A stretch of 64,000 nucleotides of DNA from Acephala macrosclerotiorum. Its lineage: Eukaryota > Ascomycota > Leotiomycetes > Helotiales > Mollisiaceae. Positions 10,128-20,991 of this stretch are shown here, in pieces. The notes beneath the pieces are model-generated. The model made no database searches. It was not told where the DNA came from and was given only the letters and a program-made list of their open reading frames with translations. The translations under genes were made by a program, and so were the position numbers. Where the stretch lies: positions 124,001 to 188,000 of the forward strand of contig MU119268.1 in the NCBI GenBank assembly GCA_014904845.1. Reading direction: 5' to 3'. The first letter of the stretch is position 1, and each line of letters opens with the position of its first letter.

Positions 10128-11688
10128 ATTGGCAGATTTTGTGAAGGTTGTGGGGTGTTGATTGTGCGTTTGTCAAAGGAGGATTAGTGGGACAGGTCGA
10201 CGGTTTATGGTCCGAGGGGCCAAGATGCGAAACACCTTGATGGCCGCTAGCAGAGTAATAGAATGTCACCGTGACAGTCTAATTGGATATCTAAACATCC
10301 AAGACTTCAAAAGGCAAATGTAGAAATCCTCTTGTCGTATTCGTAGGGTTAACACTGTATGGAGAAGTTGCTAGGATAGAAAGAAGAGATCCGAGAAAGT
10401 CGAGTGTGGTCTGAGACATTAAACCCGGCCCCTCGGCCGACGACGTCAACTTTACAGGGGGTGTATAGTGGGGCTGATATCGCGTAAACTTTATTGTGAA
10501 AGCCAAAGCGACTGCGTTTATACTATATGATATCGAAATACCCTGCTATTTAACTTTGCTCTATTCGTTATCACAATCCTCCACTCACATATAAATATTC
10601 CATCAAGTATCTAGTCCAAGCGCAAGTATAAACAGGACGCAAACTCTAAGTGGATTTGATCGTTGGGACAAGGTAGAATCTCTTTTTTCCTGCCAGTTTT
10701 CCCAATTGTTAATATGCATCCGCTGTTTCCCATAACCCGGGCGTCAACCGGTCGCGGCGGGAATGTTCACTGATAAAGATGGGAGCTTTCAAATGCTCAA
10801 AGATTTATTCGTGCTGCCTCCTGTTTCAGTGTCGCTGGTTGGCCATATCTACTCTCACCAAGAGAAGGGGCTCAGCCGAACCGGCCAATCAGAGTAGCCA
10901 CCATTTGTAGAAGTAAGGCATTATTGATTTACAAAGGTATTACAATCCGAAGTCATACATGACCAGAGCTACGGAATCAGCTTGCAAAGGGCTGACATAG
11001 GGGCCCTTCAAAAGCTTCAAGAAAAGTGCGCAGATCACGTGATTGGTATCTTGGTAGGTAGAGAGCAAGTGGCTCTACTTGTGTCATAGGCTCAAGAACT
11101 CGCAAGTTGTTGTTCGCTATTCAGTTAGTCAGAAATCCATATCATCGGAGCTCAAAATCCCGCAAAAGGTGACATAATGATTACAAGAAGTGGTCTGGAT
11201 ATGAGACAAAAGACCATTTTATTTGCTTTTTTTCCCAGCCACAATAGGCATCAGGGGCTAGCCAGTGACTCAAGGCTCCAACCATCGAGAATATCCCAAT
11301 CCACGGGGCGGAGGCTCTGCAAGTGTGCGATGCAGTCATGCCGTCATGCCGTCATGCAGTGATATATGCACACGATTTATCTACAGCCTCGTCCTCACCG
11401 AACTCAATACCGAAACATGCACAGCCGGACCGCCATTCTCAATTCATTGAGCAGTGCAGGAATATGTATTACGTCACAATGTTCCAACTACTCGGCGAGC
11501 AAGAGACAATGAAGAGTCGTCGTCACGGTCAGAGGGCAGTGAGGCTTGGGAAAACATACAAGGCTAGCACTGTGGGATCTACATAAAGTAGGTGACAACC
11601 TGCTGGCTGAAGGAGATTGTCCTGGACGAATTGAGAAAGATACCCTTCACTTGATCATTGTAATTACAAAACCCGTCAATCTGGTCAA
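10128..11688. other. Intergenic region upstream of Kelch and hydrolase genes
   Basis: Divergent promoter region for the Kelch gene (left) and the hydrolase gene (right). It contains a small GTCATGCC-type repeat at about 11335-11360 and no supported ORF. Confidence 0.5.
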
Positions 11689-12831
11689 ATGTCTACATAT
11701 GGAATCACGAACTGGACACCGGAGGTTGCTGGCGCAGATATCGTCGAGTAAGTTCAGGCCTGCCTCTATGTTCTCCAACCCCATGTCCGAAGAATTTGCT
11801 GACCTGAATGCACAGCATAGTGTTTGTTCACGGCCTCCGCGGCTCCGGAACAGGAACATGGACAGCAAGTAATAATATCGGCCCTTGGCCCGCTGCCTTC
11901 CTACCAAAAGACCTCTCCAAAGCAAACGTAAAAGCAAGAATCCTAGCCTTTACCTACGACGCCAACATCGTGAACATGACCGGCGAACCTGCTGGTCAGA
12001 ATCGAATAGAACAACATGCGAGGAACTTGCTAGGAGAGTTGAATTCAGAGCGTCTATTAGCAGGAACGGAAGAACGGCCTTTGGTTTTCGTGTGTCATAG
12101 TTTGGGAGGTTTGGTGGTCAAGAATGTATATTTCCATCGATTTGCTTCTGTTCTTCAAGTATGCGAGTTGGAGAAGTTTGTGCTAATGGAGAAGATGACA
12201 GGCCCTCAACCTCTCATCGCGAAGTCCAGAGCCCTACATCAGAGCGATCCTCGATCACACCAAAGGCGTAATCTTCATGGGTACCCCCCATCTCGGCGCC
12301 GACGCAGCCAAGTACGCCAAGTTCCTTTCCGGCTTCGCCAGCGTGTTCAAGCCTACGATGTCCGACATCGTCAGAGTCCTCGAGCGAGACTCCGAAGTCT
12401 TGGCTACAATCACTTCCGACTTCCACGAGATGTTGCGCGTAAGGGCAAAGGATGGCAAGAAAGAGATCCATTTGGTCTGCTTTGAGGAGGAATTGCCTAT
12501 GCATAAGTTTGGGATCTCGCATACTGTGGTGGATAGACGCTCGGCACGCATCGACGGGTGGCCATTCTTTACCATACACGCAGATCATGTTGGGATGACA
12601 AAGTTTGAGAACGAGAACGATAATGGATACAAGAATGTCAAGGCACAACTGATAATGTTGACTCGGCCTGAAAAGAAGGCAGTGGCGCCAGCTAATGCCG
12701 TAAGAGCAAGCTGGACGGATGGGACGAGAAGTGGGGTTTACAAGACGGGAGATACGAATATCACAAGGTCGAACCTGTCATCCGGAGGGGGAAATATGAC
12801 TGTAGGGAGTTCGATGAACTTTCAAGGATAG
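11689..12831 (+). CDS. SesB-like alpha/beta-hydrolase effector with C-terminal amyloid-type motif (332 aa, three exons)
   Basis: Exons 11689-11747, 11816-12125 and 12202-12831 join in phase through introns with GTAAGT...CACAG and GTATAT...GACAG. The product has the DUF676/SERAC1-like lipase fold: oxyanion segment IVFVHGLRGSGTGTW (residues 21-35), nucleophile elbow CHSLGG (Ser115, Cys instead of the usual Gly at the first position), MGTPHLGA and a late HADHVGM likely holding the catalytic His. The last 30 residues leave the hydrolase fold. Residues 304-330 are Gly/Asn/Ser-rich with alternating hydrophobics (SSGGGNMTVGSSMNF) and align without gaps to residues 57-83 of the NLR encoded tail-to-tail 153 bp away. 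In the known fungal SesB/NLR systems such a tail lets the hydrolase be templated by an activated NLR. The lipid or ester substrate is unknown. Confidence 0.85.
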
Positions 12832-12984
12832 GTAATTTACGAATTCATAGAGGCACAAGACGCGAGAGTGCAGCAATACCTGAGCATTAACAGAATTGAA
12901 TTTTTCTCGGCTCCTCTCACATAGGGTCCTAGCTCTGAGACACATTTTCATCCCAATGCTCTCTGCCACTGACAAGATCCTTAC

Positions 12985-15900
12985 TTATAATTCGAACAAT
13001 GATGAACGGCCAGAGCTCTTCTTGTACTCGAGTCTTCTCAACAAATCCAGAATCTCCTGCTTTTGAAAAGTTTCGGCTAGATCCACGGCGGATCGACCCT
13101 TGGCATCTTTTGCGTCGATGCGCGCCTCATGTTTAAGCAATGATCGAACGATATCAATGTTGCCGTATTGAACTGCAAGCATCAGAGCGGTTGGATCTTG
13201 TAGCCCCCTTCCAAAAGTGATTTGCCAAAGCCTCCATAATTGTGGAGCAAATATAACAGCCTCAGCAATTATGATCGACAAGAAAACACCGAAGAATGAC
13301 CAGACCGCACCGAGAAAGGTCACACCGACGTGAGCTGTGGGACTTTCAGCTATTGTTGGGACGGGCTTCAGCCAGATCAGGAGACCTCCAGACAAGCCCG
13401 CGCACACAAAAGCAAGAAATGGAGTTCGCCACCTCATTGCCCCTGTGGCCCCATTTCCGTAGGTAACCAAGTGCGCAACGAGACTCACAAGGGCGACAAC
13501 AGCGAAGCCCAAGAAAGGAATCGCAAGTATAGCCCATTCCTTTGTACCTTGGCTGGCTAAATTAACCCAAACAATGACTCCTGGTAGAGCAGCCCAGAGT
13601 GAGAGGAATATAGCCCACAGGAAGAAGAAAACGACGCTAGTGACCCCTACCAGCCATATTTGCACCACGCTGAGGGTAACAATAGCGGTTGTGATATGCT
13701 TGCCCCATCGTTGAACGAAATTCGAAAAGGTCATAATTGTCTCTTTCATCATCTCATCTGGACTACAGCAGACCGTGGCAGCCACCAGCATCACTGCTTG
13801 TCCAGATAGAAGTCCTGCCCATCCTGCACATAACATAATTGCGCCTGTGGCAGCGAGAGATTTCTGCCCGATTTTGTAAAGTAGGCCAATTCCAAGCCAC
13901 ATGGAGAGCAGCCCAGCAATGGCCGAAATAAATTCGTTGAGCTCCCAGCCAAGACTTTCCAGAAGAAGGCGCAGATGCGCTAAAGTACTGATGAGAAGAT
14001 ACGATGCAGCGATGAAGGCAATGGAGACAAGGATGGAAGCGTTCTTCACCGTCCAACGGAGAGCATTCTCAGACTTTTGTACACACTCTCTCCACTCCTT
14101 GACGCTTGCAATATCTGCTTGGCTTTCGTTTCGTGCGCTCTTGGATGGCATGTTAGTCCAGGATATTGCCGCAAAGGTTGCGCTCAAGATGCCCACCGCA
14201 GGATTGATGTCATTGGGGACCACTCGAGCTTCAATGTTTGCTTTGTGATCCAAGAGAAGTTCGACAAGGGCCTTGTTTCCGTCGCATATTGCCCAGTGTA
14301 GTGGGGTTTTCCCAAACGCAATTGCTTCTACCTTAGCACGTTTATCGATCAAGGATTTTGATATGTCTAGACGATTGTTTAAAACAGCCCAATGAAGAGG
14401 GGTCATTTTGTAGCCTTCGCCTTCGAGGTCGAGTCTAAGCCCAGGCCATTCTAGAAGGGTATCGATAACACTTATGTGGCCGTTGCGCGCTGCCCAGTGT
14501 AAGGCGGTCATCCCGAAGTTTGTTTTCAGGCGTGCTATGTTTTGAACAGTAAGTATGTTCTTATCATCTAAAAGATCGCGAATTCGCCATTCAAGTCCAA
14601 AATAAGCGGCAAAATGGATAGGACGAAAGTCCATAGGCGGCATCCAGTAAGGCATTGTGAGACGCCAGTACTCTTTCAGCCAGGCGTCTCTCTCTGGTGG
14701 GAGGTCCGACCAAAATTGGGCTATCTGCGGTGTAGGAGATTCGAAAATTTCCTTTCTAAGTTTGTCTCGCGTTTGGCTGATAGCGCCTGCGAGTCGAAGG
14801 TGCTCTGGCCAGTATCTTATTGCATAGTCGACGAGTAGATTCGCGCTGAGCGATGCATCTATTCGTTCACTGGAGGAACCCGCGACTTCCTGATCATCCT
14901 GGTGCCTTAATGATTTTCTCTTTGCCCACCTAGCAATACACTCGAAGCAGATCTGACACAGTTTGACATGGGTGTCGCCTTTCGAGTTCGCGAACTTCTT
15001 CTCCAGAAAAAGCCGGATAGTTGTGGGGTGGTAGAAGGTGACCACTTTACCGACATTAAGCATATAACCACAACATGATTTGATCCTTTCTTTCATGTGT
15101 TCGTCTAGTGAGCCATCTTTACTGTCTTCTCCCACAAGTACGCCCAGCTCTCCCAGTGTGAGGGGTCGACAAGCGTAGAGAATGGTACGTAAGATCCTCC
15201 TGCCAAGTTGTTTTCGCATTTTGGGCAGGTTGTCGATCCTGTGAACCATTTGATTGTAGAGCTTCTCCAGCGGTATGGGTACTGCGTTCGCAAGAAGATT
15301 TTTTGCCTCCTTTTCGTTGCTCCCATCGAGTTCTATAGTCTTTGCAACCCAGCCAACCCATAAGAAATCGATTCCGGCACCAGCTATGAACTCTCCTCGC
15401 ATGAAATCGGGAAAGTTTTCGGACCATCGTCGTGATTCTCGCAATTTATTAAGTCCATCGACTTTGTAATCAATGAATCTGAGAATGTCACCTTTAACAC
15501 AGCGTTTTATGTCATCGCTTTCTTCCAAATCCAGATGCTGGAATCCAGAGAGGTATGAGAACAAGGTAGGGCATGGCTGGCTCACGACGATTAATCTGAA
15601 TCGAGGGGGGCTTTCTGGTTCTCGGGATTTTGCAAGGTAGAGAGCCTTCAGCTTCACAAGTAGATTATGAAATGAGGGTTCTTTGCAATTGTTCAATCCG
15701 TCCAGGATGCAATAGACCTCTCCACTCTCTGGACCAGCAATGATCTTCTCGAAAATCGTCCACCACAGCTCGAACGTAAAGCGATCTCCGTCGACTCCTC
15801 GATCGGCCATTTCTGGTATTATGTACTTCTGGAGTAATCCCGGGTTTTTGTGGCACATCATCCAAATCATGCTTCTCAGGGCACCTTCCGCCGTACTCTG

Positions 15901-16522
15901 CAGCTTGTTTTCGCTATCAAAGAAATACCAAACCACAGTTCCTCCACCCTTATTCTCCACTCGTGCCTGAAGTTGTTGGGTAAGGTATACCGAGAGGAAG
16001 GTCTTTCCCATTCCAGGTCTACCAGTGAGCCACATAGCCTGCGGTGCTAGAGAAGTGAGCCATGTTTTGTACTGCGGCAGCAGTTCCAACCAATGGCATG
16101 TCCCGCTGACGACTTTCCCATCAGCCCAAGTATCCAATATATGTTTTCTTTGATGCGTAGGATCGACGTGAAAGATAAGACCCATGATGTCGTCGTGCGT
16201 AGGGGAAGAATTGAAAACTGCAGGCGACGGATCTGTTAGGACGTATTCAGCGTATACAGGACGCGTGCAACGTACAATTGAGATTGGTTCCTGCCAGTAG
16301 GGTACCTCCTCCACTATTGAAGCCATTATTGAAGAAGGCGTTCGTTCCTAATTTGAAAATTGGTCCCAAGCTCTTGTAGCCATCCAAGCTCACCTCTCCC
16401 ATGGCAGTCCGCAGAGATCGAACGGCATCGTTGACAACTCGACGTGCTGACCTCGGAATTATAGGACCACTTGTGCCATCAATAGGCCCCACGGTACCGT
16501 CGTTGTCCAGACTATCTGCCAT
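12985..16522 (-). CDS. NLR/STAND protein: amyloid-type N-terminus, NACHT, ankyrin repeats, multipass membrane domain (1159 aa)
   Basis: Exon 1 (16522-16276) and exon 2 (16217-12985) join in phase across a 58-bp intron with GTACGT donor, CTAAC branch point and CTGCAG acceptor. Domains in spliced numbering: short leader 1-52; Gly/Asn-rich motif 54-83 (NNGFNSGGGTLLAGTNLNF); NACHT-type NTPase with P-loop TGRPGMGKT (147-155) and Walker B VYCILDGLN (about 250); winged-helix-like region near 415-450; ankyrin repeats about 612-750 (TALHWAARNGH, TPLHWAVLNN, TPLHWAICDG); about seven to nine hydrophobic helices at 809-1076; a final ankyrin pair 1088-1146. Fungal NLRs of this type bind a ligand, oligomerise through the NTPase and nucleate amyloid folding of a partner effector. 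An upstream in-frame ATG at 16534 would add four residues. The ATG at 16326 would delete the motif and is less likely. Confidence 0.85.
16218..16275 (-). other. Intron 1 of the NLR gene (decides its N-terminus)
   Basis: The donor is GTACGT at 16275-16270 and the acceptor CTGCAG ends at 16218, with CTAAC in between. Without splicing, exon 1 ends at a stop (16247) nine codons after the motif. With splicing, the motif is fused to the NACHT protein. Confidence 0.8.
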
Positions 16523-16957
16523 TTGGAGGCCCATTTCAGCTAAAACGCGGGCTTATAGCGTTTGGCTCAACGGTCATATTCTTCGCGGCATCGAGTGCGT
16601 CTTGCAATTGCAGACCACCAGCGCGCTTTTTAAAGGCATATCCTCTCGTCTATAGAGTCAGTAGCAACAGGAGATCATGTAATGGAAAGACGCAAGGAGA
16701 GTTGAACCGTGGAAGAAGGCTGCGGCTGAAGTAATGATGCATTTGGAGGCGGACGCCACCGTCATCTCGAGACTCGTGCAGACACTGCACCCGTGATAGC
16801 AGTGTTTCACTTTCCATGAATGCTCACCGGGAGTGGCAAGAAAGCCGCGTTCTTCGAGTGATGGTAGGTACAGTAGCCTGCAGTGTCTTGAGGTCGAGAT
16901 AGCGCGCCAAGAGCGCTTGCCTGAATCAGAACCGCGCCTCCCCTACTTGCACGAATA

Positions 16958-17116
16958 CGGAGGTACAGCCCATAAAGATTCAAACAGCACTAATAGAGGG
17001 GCCCTTAACATTAACAACGCTTATCCTATCTAAGTAATGCCTAATTATAATGTTTTCACCACGCGTTTTTACTGTTTTTTAAGTGCATTTTCATGATTCT
17101 GCTATTGAAATAGATG
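16958..17116 (+). repeat. Left terminal inverted repeat of the Tc1/mariner element
   Basis: It matches the reverse complement of 18212-18370 with about seven differences, all transitions as far as I can see by eye, and includes the conserved stretch ACGCGTTTTTACTGTTTTTT. Confidence 0.85.
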
Positions 17117-17126
17117 TTTTATTGAT

Positions 17127-18180
17127 TTAATACTTAGTAAATAGTCCATTAGCTGCGATAACTGCTTCACAGCGTGCTTTCATGCTTTGAATCAGCTCCT
17201 CAAACTCATGCTGGCCTACTTTATTCTATGCATTTTAAACAGCTTCTCTCAATCTATTATAAGACATATTTTTAGGGTAATGATCCTAAAGATACTTCTT
17301 CATAATATGCCACACTCTCTCAATAGGATTTAAATCAGGAGAGAAAAGAGGCCAAAAGATTACCACAATTCCACGCTCTGCAAGATCCTTCTTTGTATCT
17401 CCAGCTGCATGTCCAGGTGCTGAGTCTTGCATAAGAACTAAGTGTATACCTTGCCTTCTCATCAACTCAATATACCCATGAATCATAGGCACCGTGTGTG
17501 CACAATAAGACTCCTGAGTAATAGAGCCCCAGCCCTTTTCCCAAAAGAAACCAAGTCCTTTAGTATGCCCATGAAAACAGCCCCAAAACATCTATCCTTT
17601 CTTCCTTTGGTGCCTCTTCACAATGCATGTAAAGTCCCATTCCTCTCTAGCACGCCTAGTTACTTAAGTCCGTGTATGCCTCCCAGCTGTAACCCATGTC
17701 TCGTCTGTCCAGAGTATCTGATACCACTGCTCTAATGTCCATGACACATATTCATAAGCCCAGGCTAAACGCAGCCTTCGATTCTTCTTAGTTATAGGGG
17801 GCTTGCGCATAGCCAGCCGTCGATAAAAGCCTTCTCTTAAAAGTGCAGACCTAATAGCCTGCTTTTTAACTCCAAAATCCATCACTTCTGCCAACTGCTG
17901 GAAGGACATTCTTCGGTTCTTTGCAGACGCGCAAACAAATTCGATTAGCTCTTCGACTTGAGCTTGAGAAAGAATGGAAGAGCGTCCAAAACTCTTCTGA
18001 GAAGTAGGTCTAGTCGTGCCGGCATAATGGATTTGGTTTTTGGTAGATTTGAAAAGCAGATGCTTCTCAATTTGACTATAAGACCAGCCAATAGAGTAGA
18101 GAAGTTGAATGTCGCGTTTCTGGTCTCTTGTGAGAGTCTAAGCTTTTGGTTTTCGAATAGGAGAATGAGAGATTGGGCCC
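17127..18180 (-). pseudogene. Tc1-like DDE transposase with multiple in-frame stops
   Basis: One frame runs through with no frameshift: helix-turn-helix part (RDQKRDIQLLYSIGWSYSQIE), second HTH (RRMSFQQLAEVMDFGVKKQAIRS, which exceeds one helix), catalytic Asp in ILWTDETWV, second Asp in LVLMQDSAPGHAA, and Glu in FSPDLNPIERVW, ending FTKY before TAA at 17127-17129. Six stops interrupt it, all TAA or TAG and none TGA. Each is explained by CAA or CAG to TAA or TAG, or TGG to TAG, as RIP would make. The catalytic triad itself is intact; only the stops kill it. Confidence 0.85.
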
Positions 18181-18211
18181 AGAAAGCTAGAAGAGCTTAA
18201 AATCAATGGAA

Positions 18212-18370
18212 AATCCATTTCAATAGCAGAATCATGAAAATGCACTTAAAAAACAGTAAAAACGCGTAGTGAAAGCATTATAATTAGGCATTACTTAGAT
18301 AGGATAAGCGTTGTTAATGTCAAGGGCCCCCCTACTAGTGCTGTTTGAATCTTTATGGGCTGTACCTCCG
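18212..18370 (-). repeat. Right terminal inverted repeat of the Tc1/mariner element
   Basis: Inverted partner of 16958-17116, ending at the right TA target duplicate (18371-18372). Confidence 0.85.
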
Positions 18371-18491
18371 TATGGCGCTGCATATTGACTTCAGTACCGT
18401 ACCGGTTGACCTCAATACCGGTTGACCTCAACAACACCATATCGATCTGGAACTCGCTAGCCAATAAAAGTTCGAGACCGTCGTTATCAAG

Positions 18492-19807
18492 ATGTTCTCT
18501 CGAACACTATTTCGAACATTAGTACGAGCTCCGCCTCGATCGATCCCTCGTACCGTCCCGCATATCCCTAGATCTCCGAGAGCCTGGCTGACTCTCCAAG
18601 GGCTCCCCTCGCAACGATATCTTGCTCAATATACCCGAACGATCTCCCAATTGAACCCGGCAATTCCTAGAGCTTCGACAGCCTCGCCTTCCAGACAACC
18701 CTCCTCACAACGATTCTATGCACAATATCCTCGAGGCTACCCTCCGCCACCACGGCCACGTCGAAGAGTATGGGGCCAAACAAACCACGAGGAGGAGTTG
18801 CGAAATGCAAAGCCATTGTTTTCAGAAGAACAGCTCTATGGATTCCGGAACAGACTGCCGATAATCGGGGTAATTGTTGTTGGAGGCTGCGCGATATTTT
18901 ACTTTTCGAATTTGGAGACAGTGCCTGTCTCTGGGAGGCGGAGATTCAACTGTTTCAGTGAGGAGTCTGTGGCAGAGGAGGGAAAGATGATGTACAATAT
19001 GATTATGCGAGAGGAGGGGGAGAGAATATTGCCAGAGTGGGATCGGAGGGTGAGGATGGTGAAGAGAGTTATGGAGAGGTTAATACCTGCTAGTGGAGTA
19101 TCGGATGTCGCGTGGGAAGTTCATGTCATTGACTCTCCTGGTGAGTGGCTCTATTGTTCCTCGAATCAACATTATGCTCACGAACAATAGAACGAAACGC
19201 TTTCGTTATTCCCGGCGGTAAAGTCTTCGTATATACAGGCATCCTCCCCATCACGAAAAATGACGACGGCCTAGCAGCCGTTCTTGGCCATGAGATAGCA
19301 CACAATGTCGCCCGTCACCAAGCCGAAACATTAAGCAGCCACGTTTACCTCGTACCTCTTCGATTTCTGTTTATCTTGGGCGACTACACCGGATACACAA
19401 TAGGACTTGGCAGGTTCTTTGGCGACCTCCTTCTCAATTTTGGCATCATGTTACCAGCGTCCAGAAAACAGGAGAATGAGGCCGACTACATTGGCCTGAT
19501 GATGATGTCCAAGAGCTGTTACGACCCAGCCGAAGCGGTTCGAGTGTGGCAGAGGATGGAGGCAGCGGATTCAGAGGGCTCTGAAATGCCGCAGTGGCTC
19601 TCAACACATCCTTCGGTGCGTGCTTCTTTCTCTGGAGGTTACAATATGATGCTGACCTCCTAGAATGCCCACAGAATAGAGCAGATGCAAAAGTGGCTGC
19701 CCGAAGCTGAAACTGCCAGGCAAGACACTGGATGTGCTATCTCGTTACATCAGTCTCAAGCTTTCCAGGATGCGGTAGGTAGTTGGGCAGTGGGAAATTG
19801 GAAATGA
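18492..19807 (+). CDS. OMA1: Mitochondrial metalloendopeptidase OMA1 (405 aa, three exons)
   Basis: Exons 18492-19140, 19191-19615 and 19664-19807 join in phase. OMA1 is a stress-activated M48 peptidase of the mitochondrial inner membrane that cleaves misfolded membrane proteins and fusion factors. The N-terminal 90 residues are Arg/Ser/Pro-rich with few acids, as in a mitochondrial presequence. A membrane segment lies near residue 125 (LPIIGVIVVGGCAIFYF). The zinc motif HEIAH is at 250-254, the third ligand Glu is at 313 in ENEADYIG, and a second hydrophobic stretch lies between them. LSTHPS near the C-terminus is also conserved in the family. The length fits the family. The gene starts 120 bp right of the dead Tc1 element, so that insertion may flank its promoter. 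Confidence 0.92.
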
Positions 19808-20991
19808 TGAGGATCAACTATTGATCCTTCATGATGATTCATAACTAATGGTACTTATAGATTTCAAGACTACTCACATTGAATTAGGGATTGTAGGAAT
19901 AGCAAGGAGTTTCGGACGCAACTCAATACCAATAGAGACCCACTCGGTCAGTCACCACTTCGATCACGCTTTCAGCAACTGCAGAATATGCGATTGTCTA
20001 TGACTCCCAGAACCTAGAGGTATACTCTCATCAATTTATCACCCGTGTCCTAGGTCCAACCGTCGTCCTATATTTCCCAGACCGACAACTCGCGCCATTA
20101 GATTCCATCACACCAACACGTACCTCGTCGCCACTTCCAATGCCGTTCATCTATCCGATGTACAAACATGAATACAGAAAGATTAGTAGGATCATTGTCC
20201 ATTCCTGGATTGTTCATACTGGAGTTCGCAAGAAGCTGTGCCAAATGTTGAAACTTTGACTTCGTCGTCTGGTTGATGTTGGTTCCCAACACAGTAGTCA
20301 AGGCAAGAACGGCTTTCTGGTTGCCCGAAGCTGCTCTCCGTGCTATCGGAACCACGAAGCTTGCACGTAATCAATTCTAGTCTGGAATACAGAAACAAGT
20401 CGCATGATGTATAGTGCTCGACTTCCGTTCTGGATGAAGATTCGAGATTAGACCACGATGGCGTAGTCACATGCTGCATATCAAAGTTGTACCTCTGTCT
20501 CTCGATGTTCACGGGCCTCAACCATGTTTCTGCAGTTCTAGATACTTTTTATTTTGCTAATTTGCCTTCTATGCAACATTGTATGACCTTCGTCAAATTG
20601 AATCTATACCTGTTCTGATCAACTCGGCGAAAACCCTACAATAAGCATTGATGGGAAATTTCAGAGCTACAAAGTGCTTTGATACACCAGCACGTCATTC
20701 CACGCGGCAATTCGAGTTCCTGGCGTACAAACACCTTCCACTGCTTTTCTCGAAGTTTGCTCGCAAAATGATTGGCTTCCCATGATGCTAATCTTATCAT
20801 GGCGTGTGACCCGTACTGTGCAATGGTATACAACGTATACAAGTGTATAGAAAGCTCACAATGTATATTAAGAGCAAACGTCGGTGCTTAAATGACCCAG
20901 AGCTCACTTCCAGACACCTTTTATTTCATCTCAAGACTCATTCCCTCTTTGCAATGGGCCAACCCTCGCACCATAGTCTTCAAGATGCCGT
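19808..20991. other. Intergenic region, no supported gene
   Basis: Short minus-strand ORFs at 20098-20521 lack recognisable features. The region likely holds the OMA1 terminator and the PrpF promoter. Confidence 0.5.

Larger units (their letters stand above)
16958..18370 (-). mobile_element. Tc1/mariner-type transposon, inactive, 1413 bp
   Basis: The element starts CGGAGGTACAGCCC on both sides and is flanked by TA at 16956-16957 and 18371-18372, the target-site duplication of this superfamily. Inverted repeats of about 159 bp enclose a broken DDE transposase on the minus strand. It lies about 435 bp upstream of the NLR start codon, so it may have changed the NLR promoter. Confidence 0.9.

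Noticed and set aside
11333..11361. Repeated GTCATGCC, at first sight CRISPR-like
   Set aside because: Only about three adjacent 8-9-bp units without spacers in a eukaryotic genome; a simple microsatellite.
12214..12648. 144-codon minus-strand ORF inside the hydrolase gene
   Set aside because: It is antisense to a well-supported exon and has no motif of its own.
16250..16326. ATG 16326 as start of the NLR
   Set aside because: The frame from it crosses a canonical intron. The spliced alternative places a motif matched by the neighbouring effector in frame.
20098..20521. Minus-strand ORFs of 85 and 109 codons
   Set aside because: They overlap in different frames and have no recognisable sequence or intron signals linking them.
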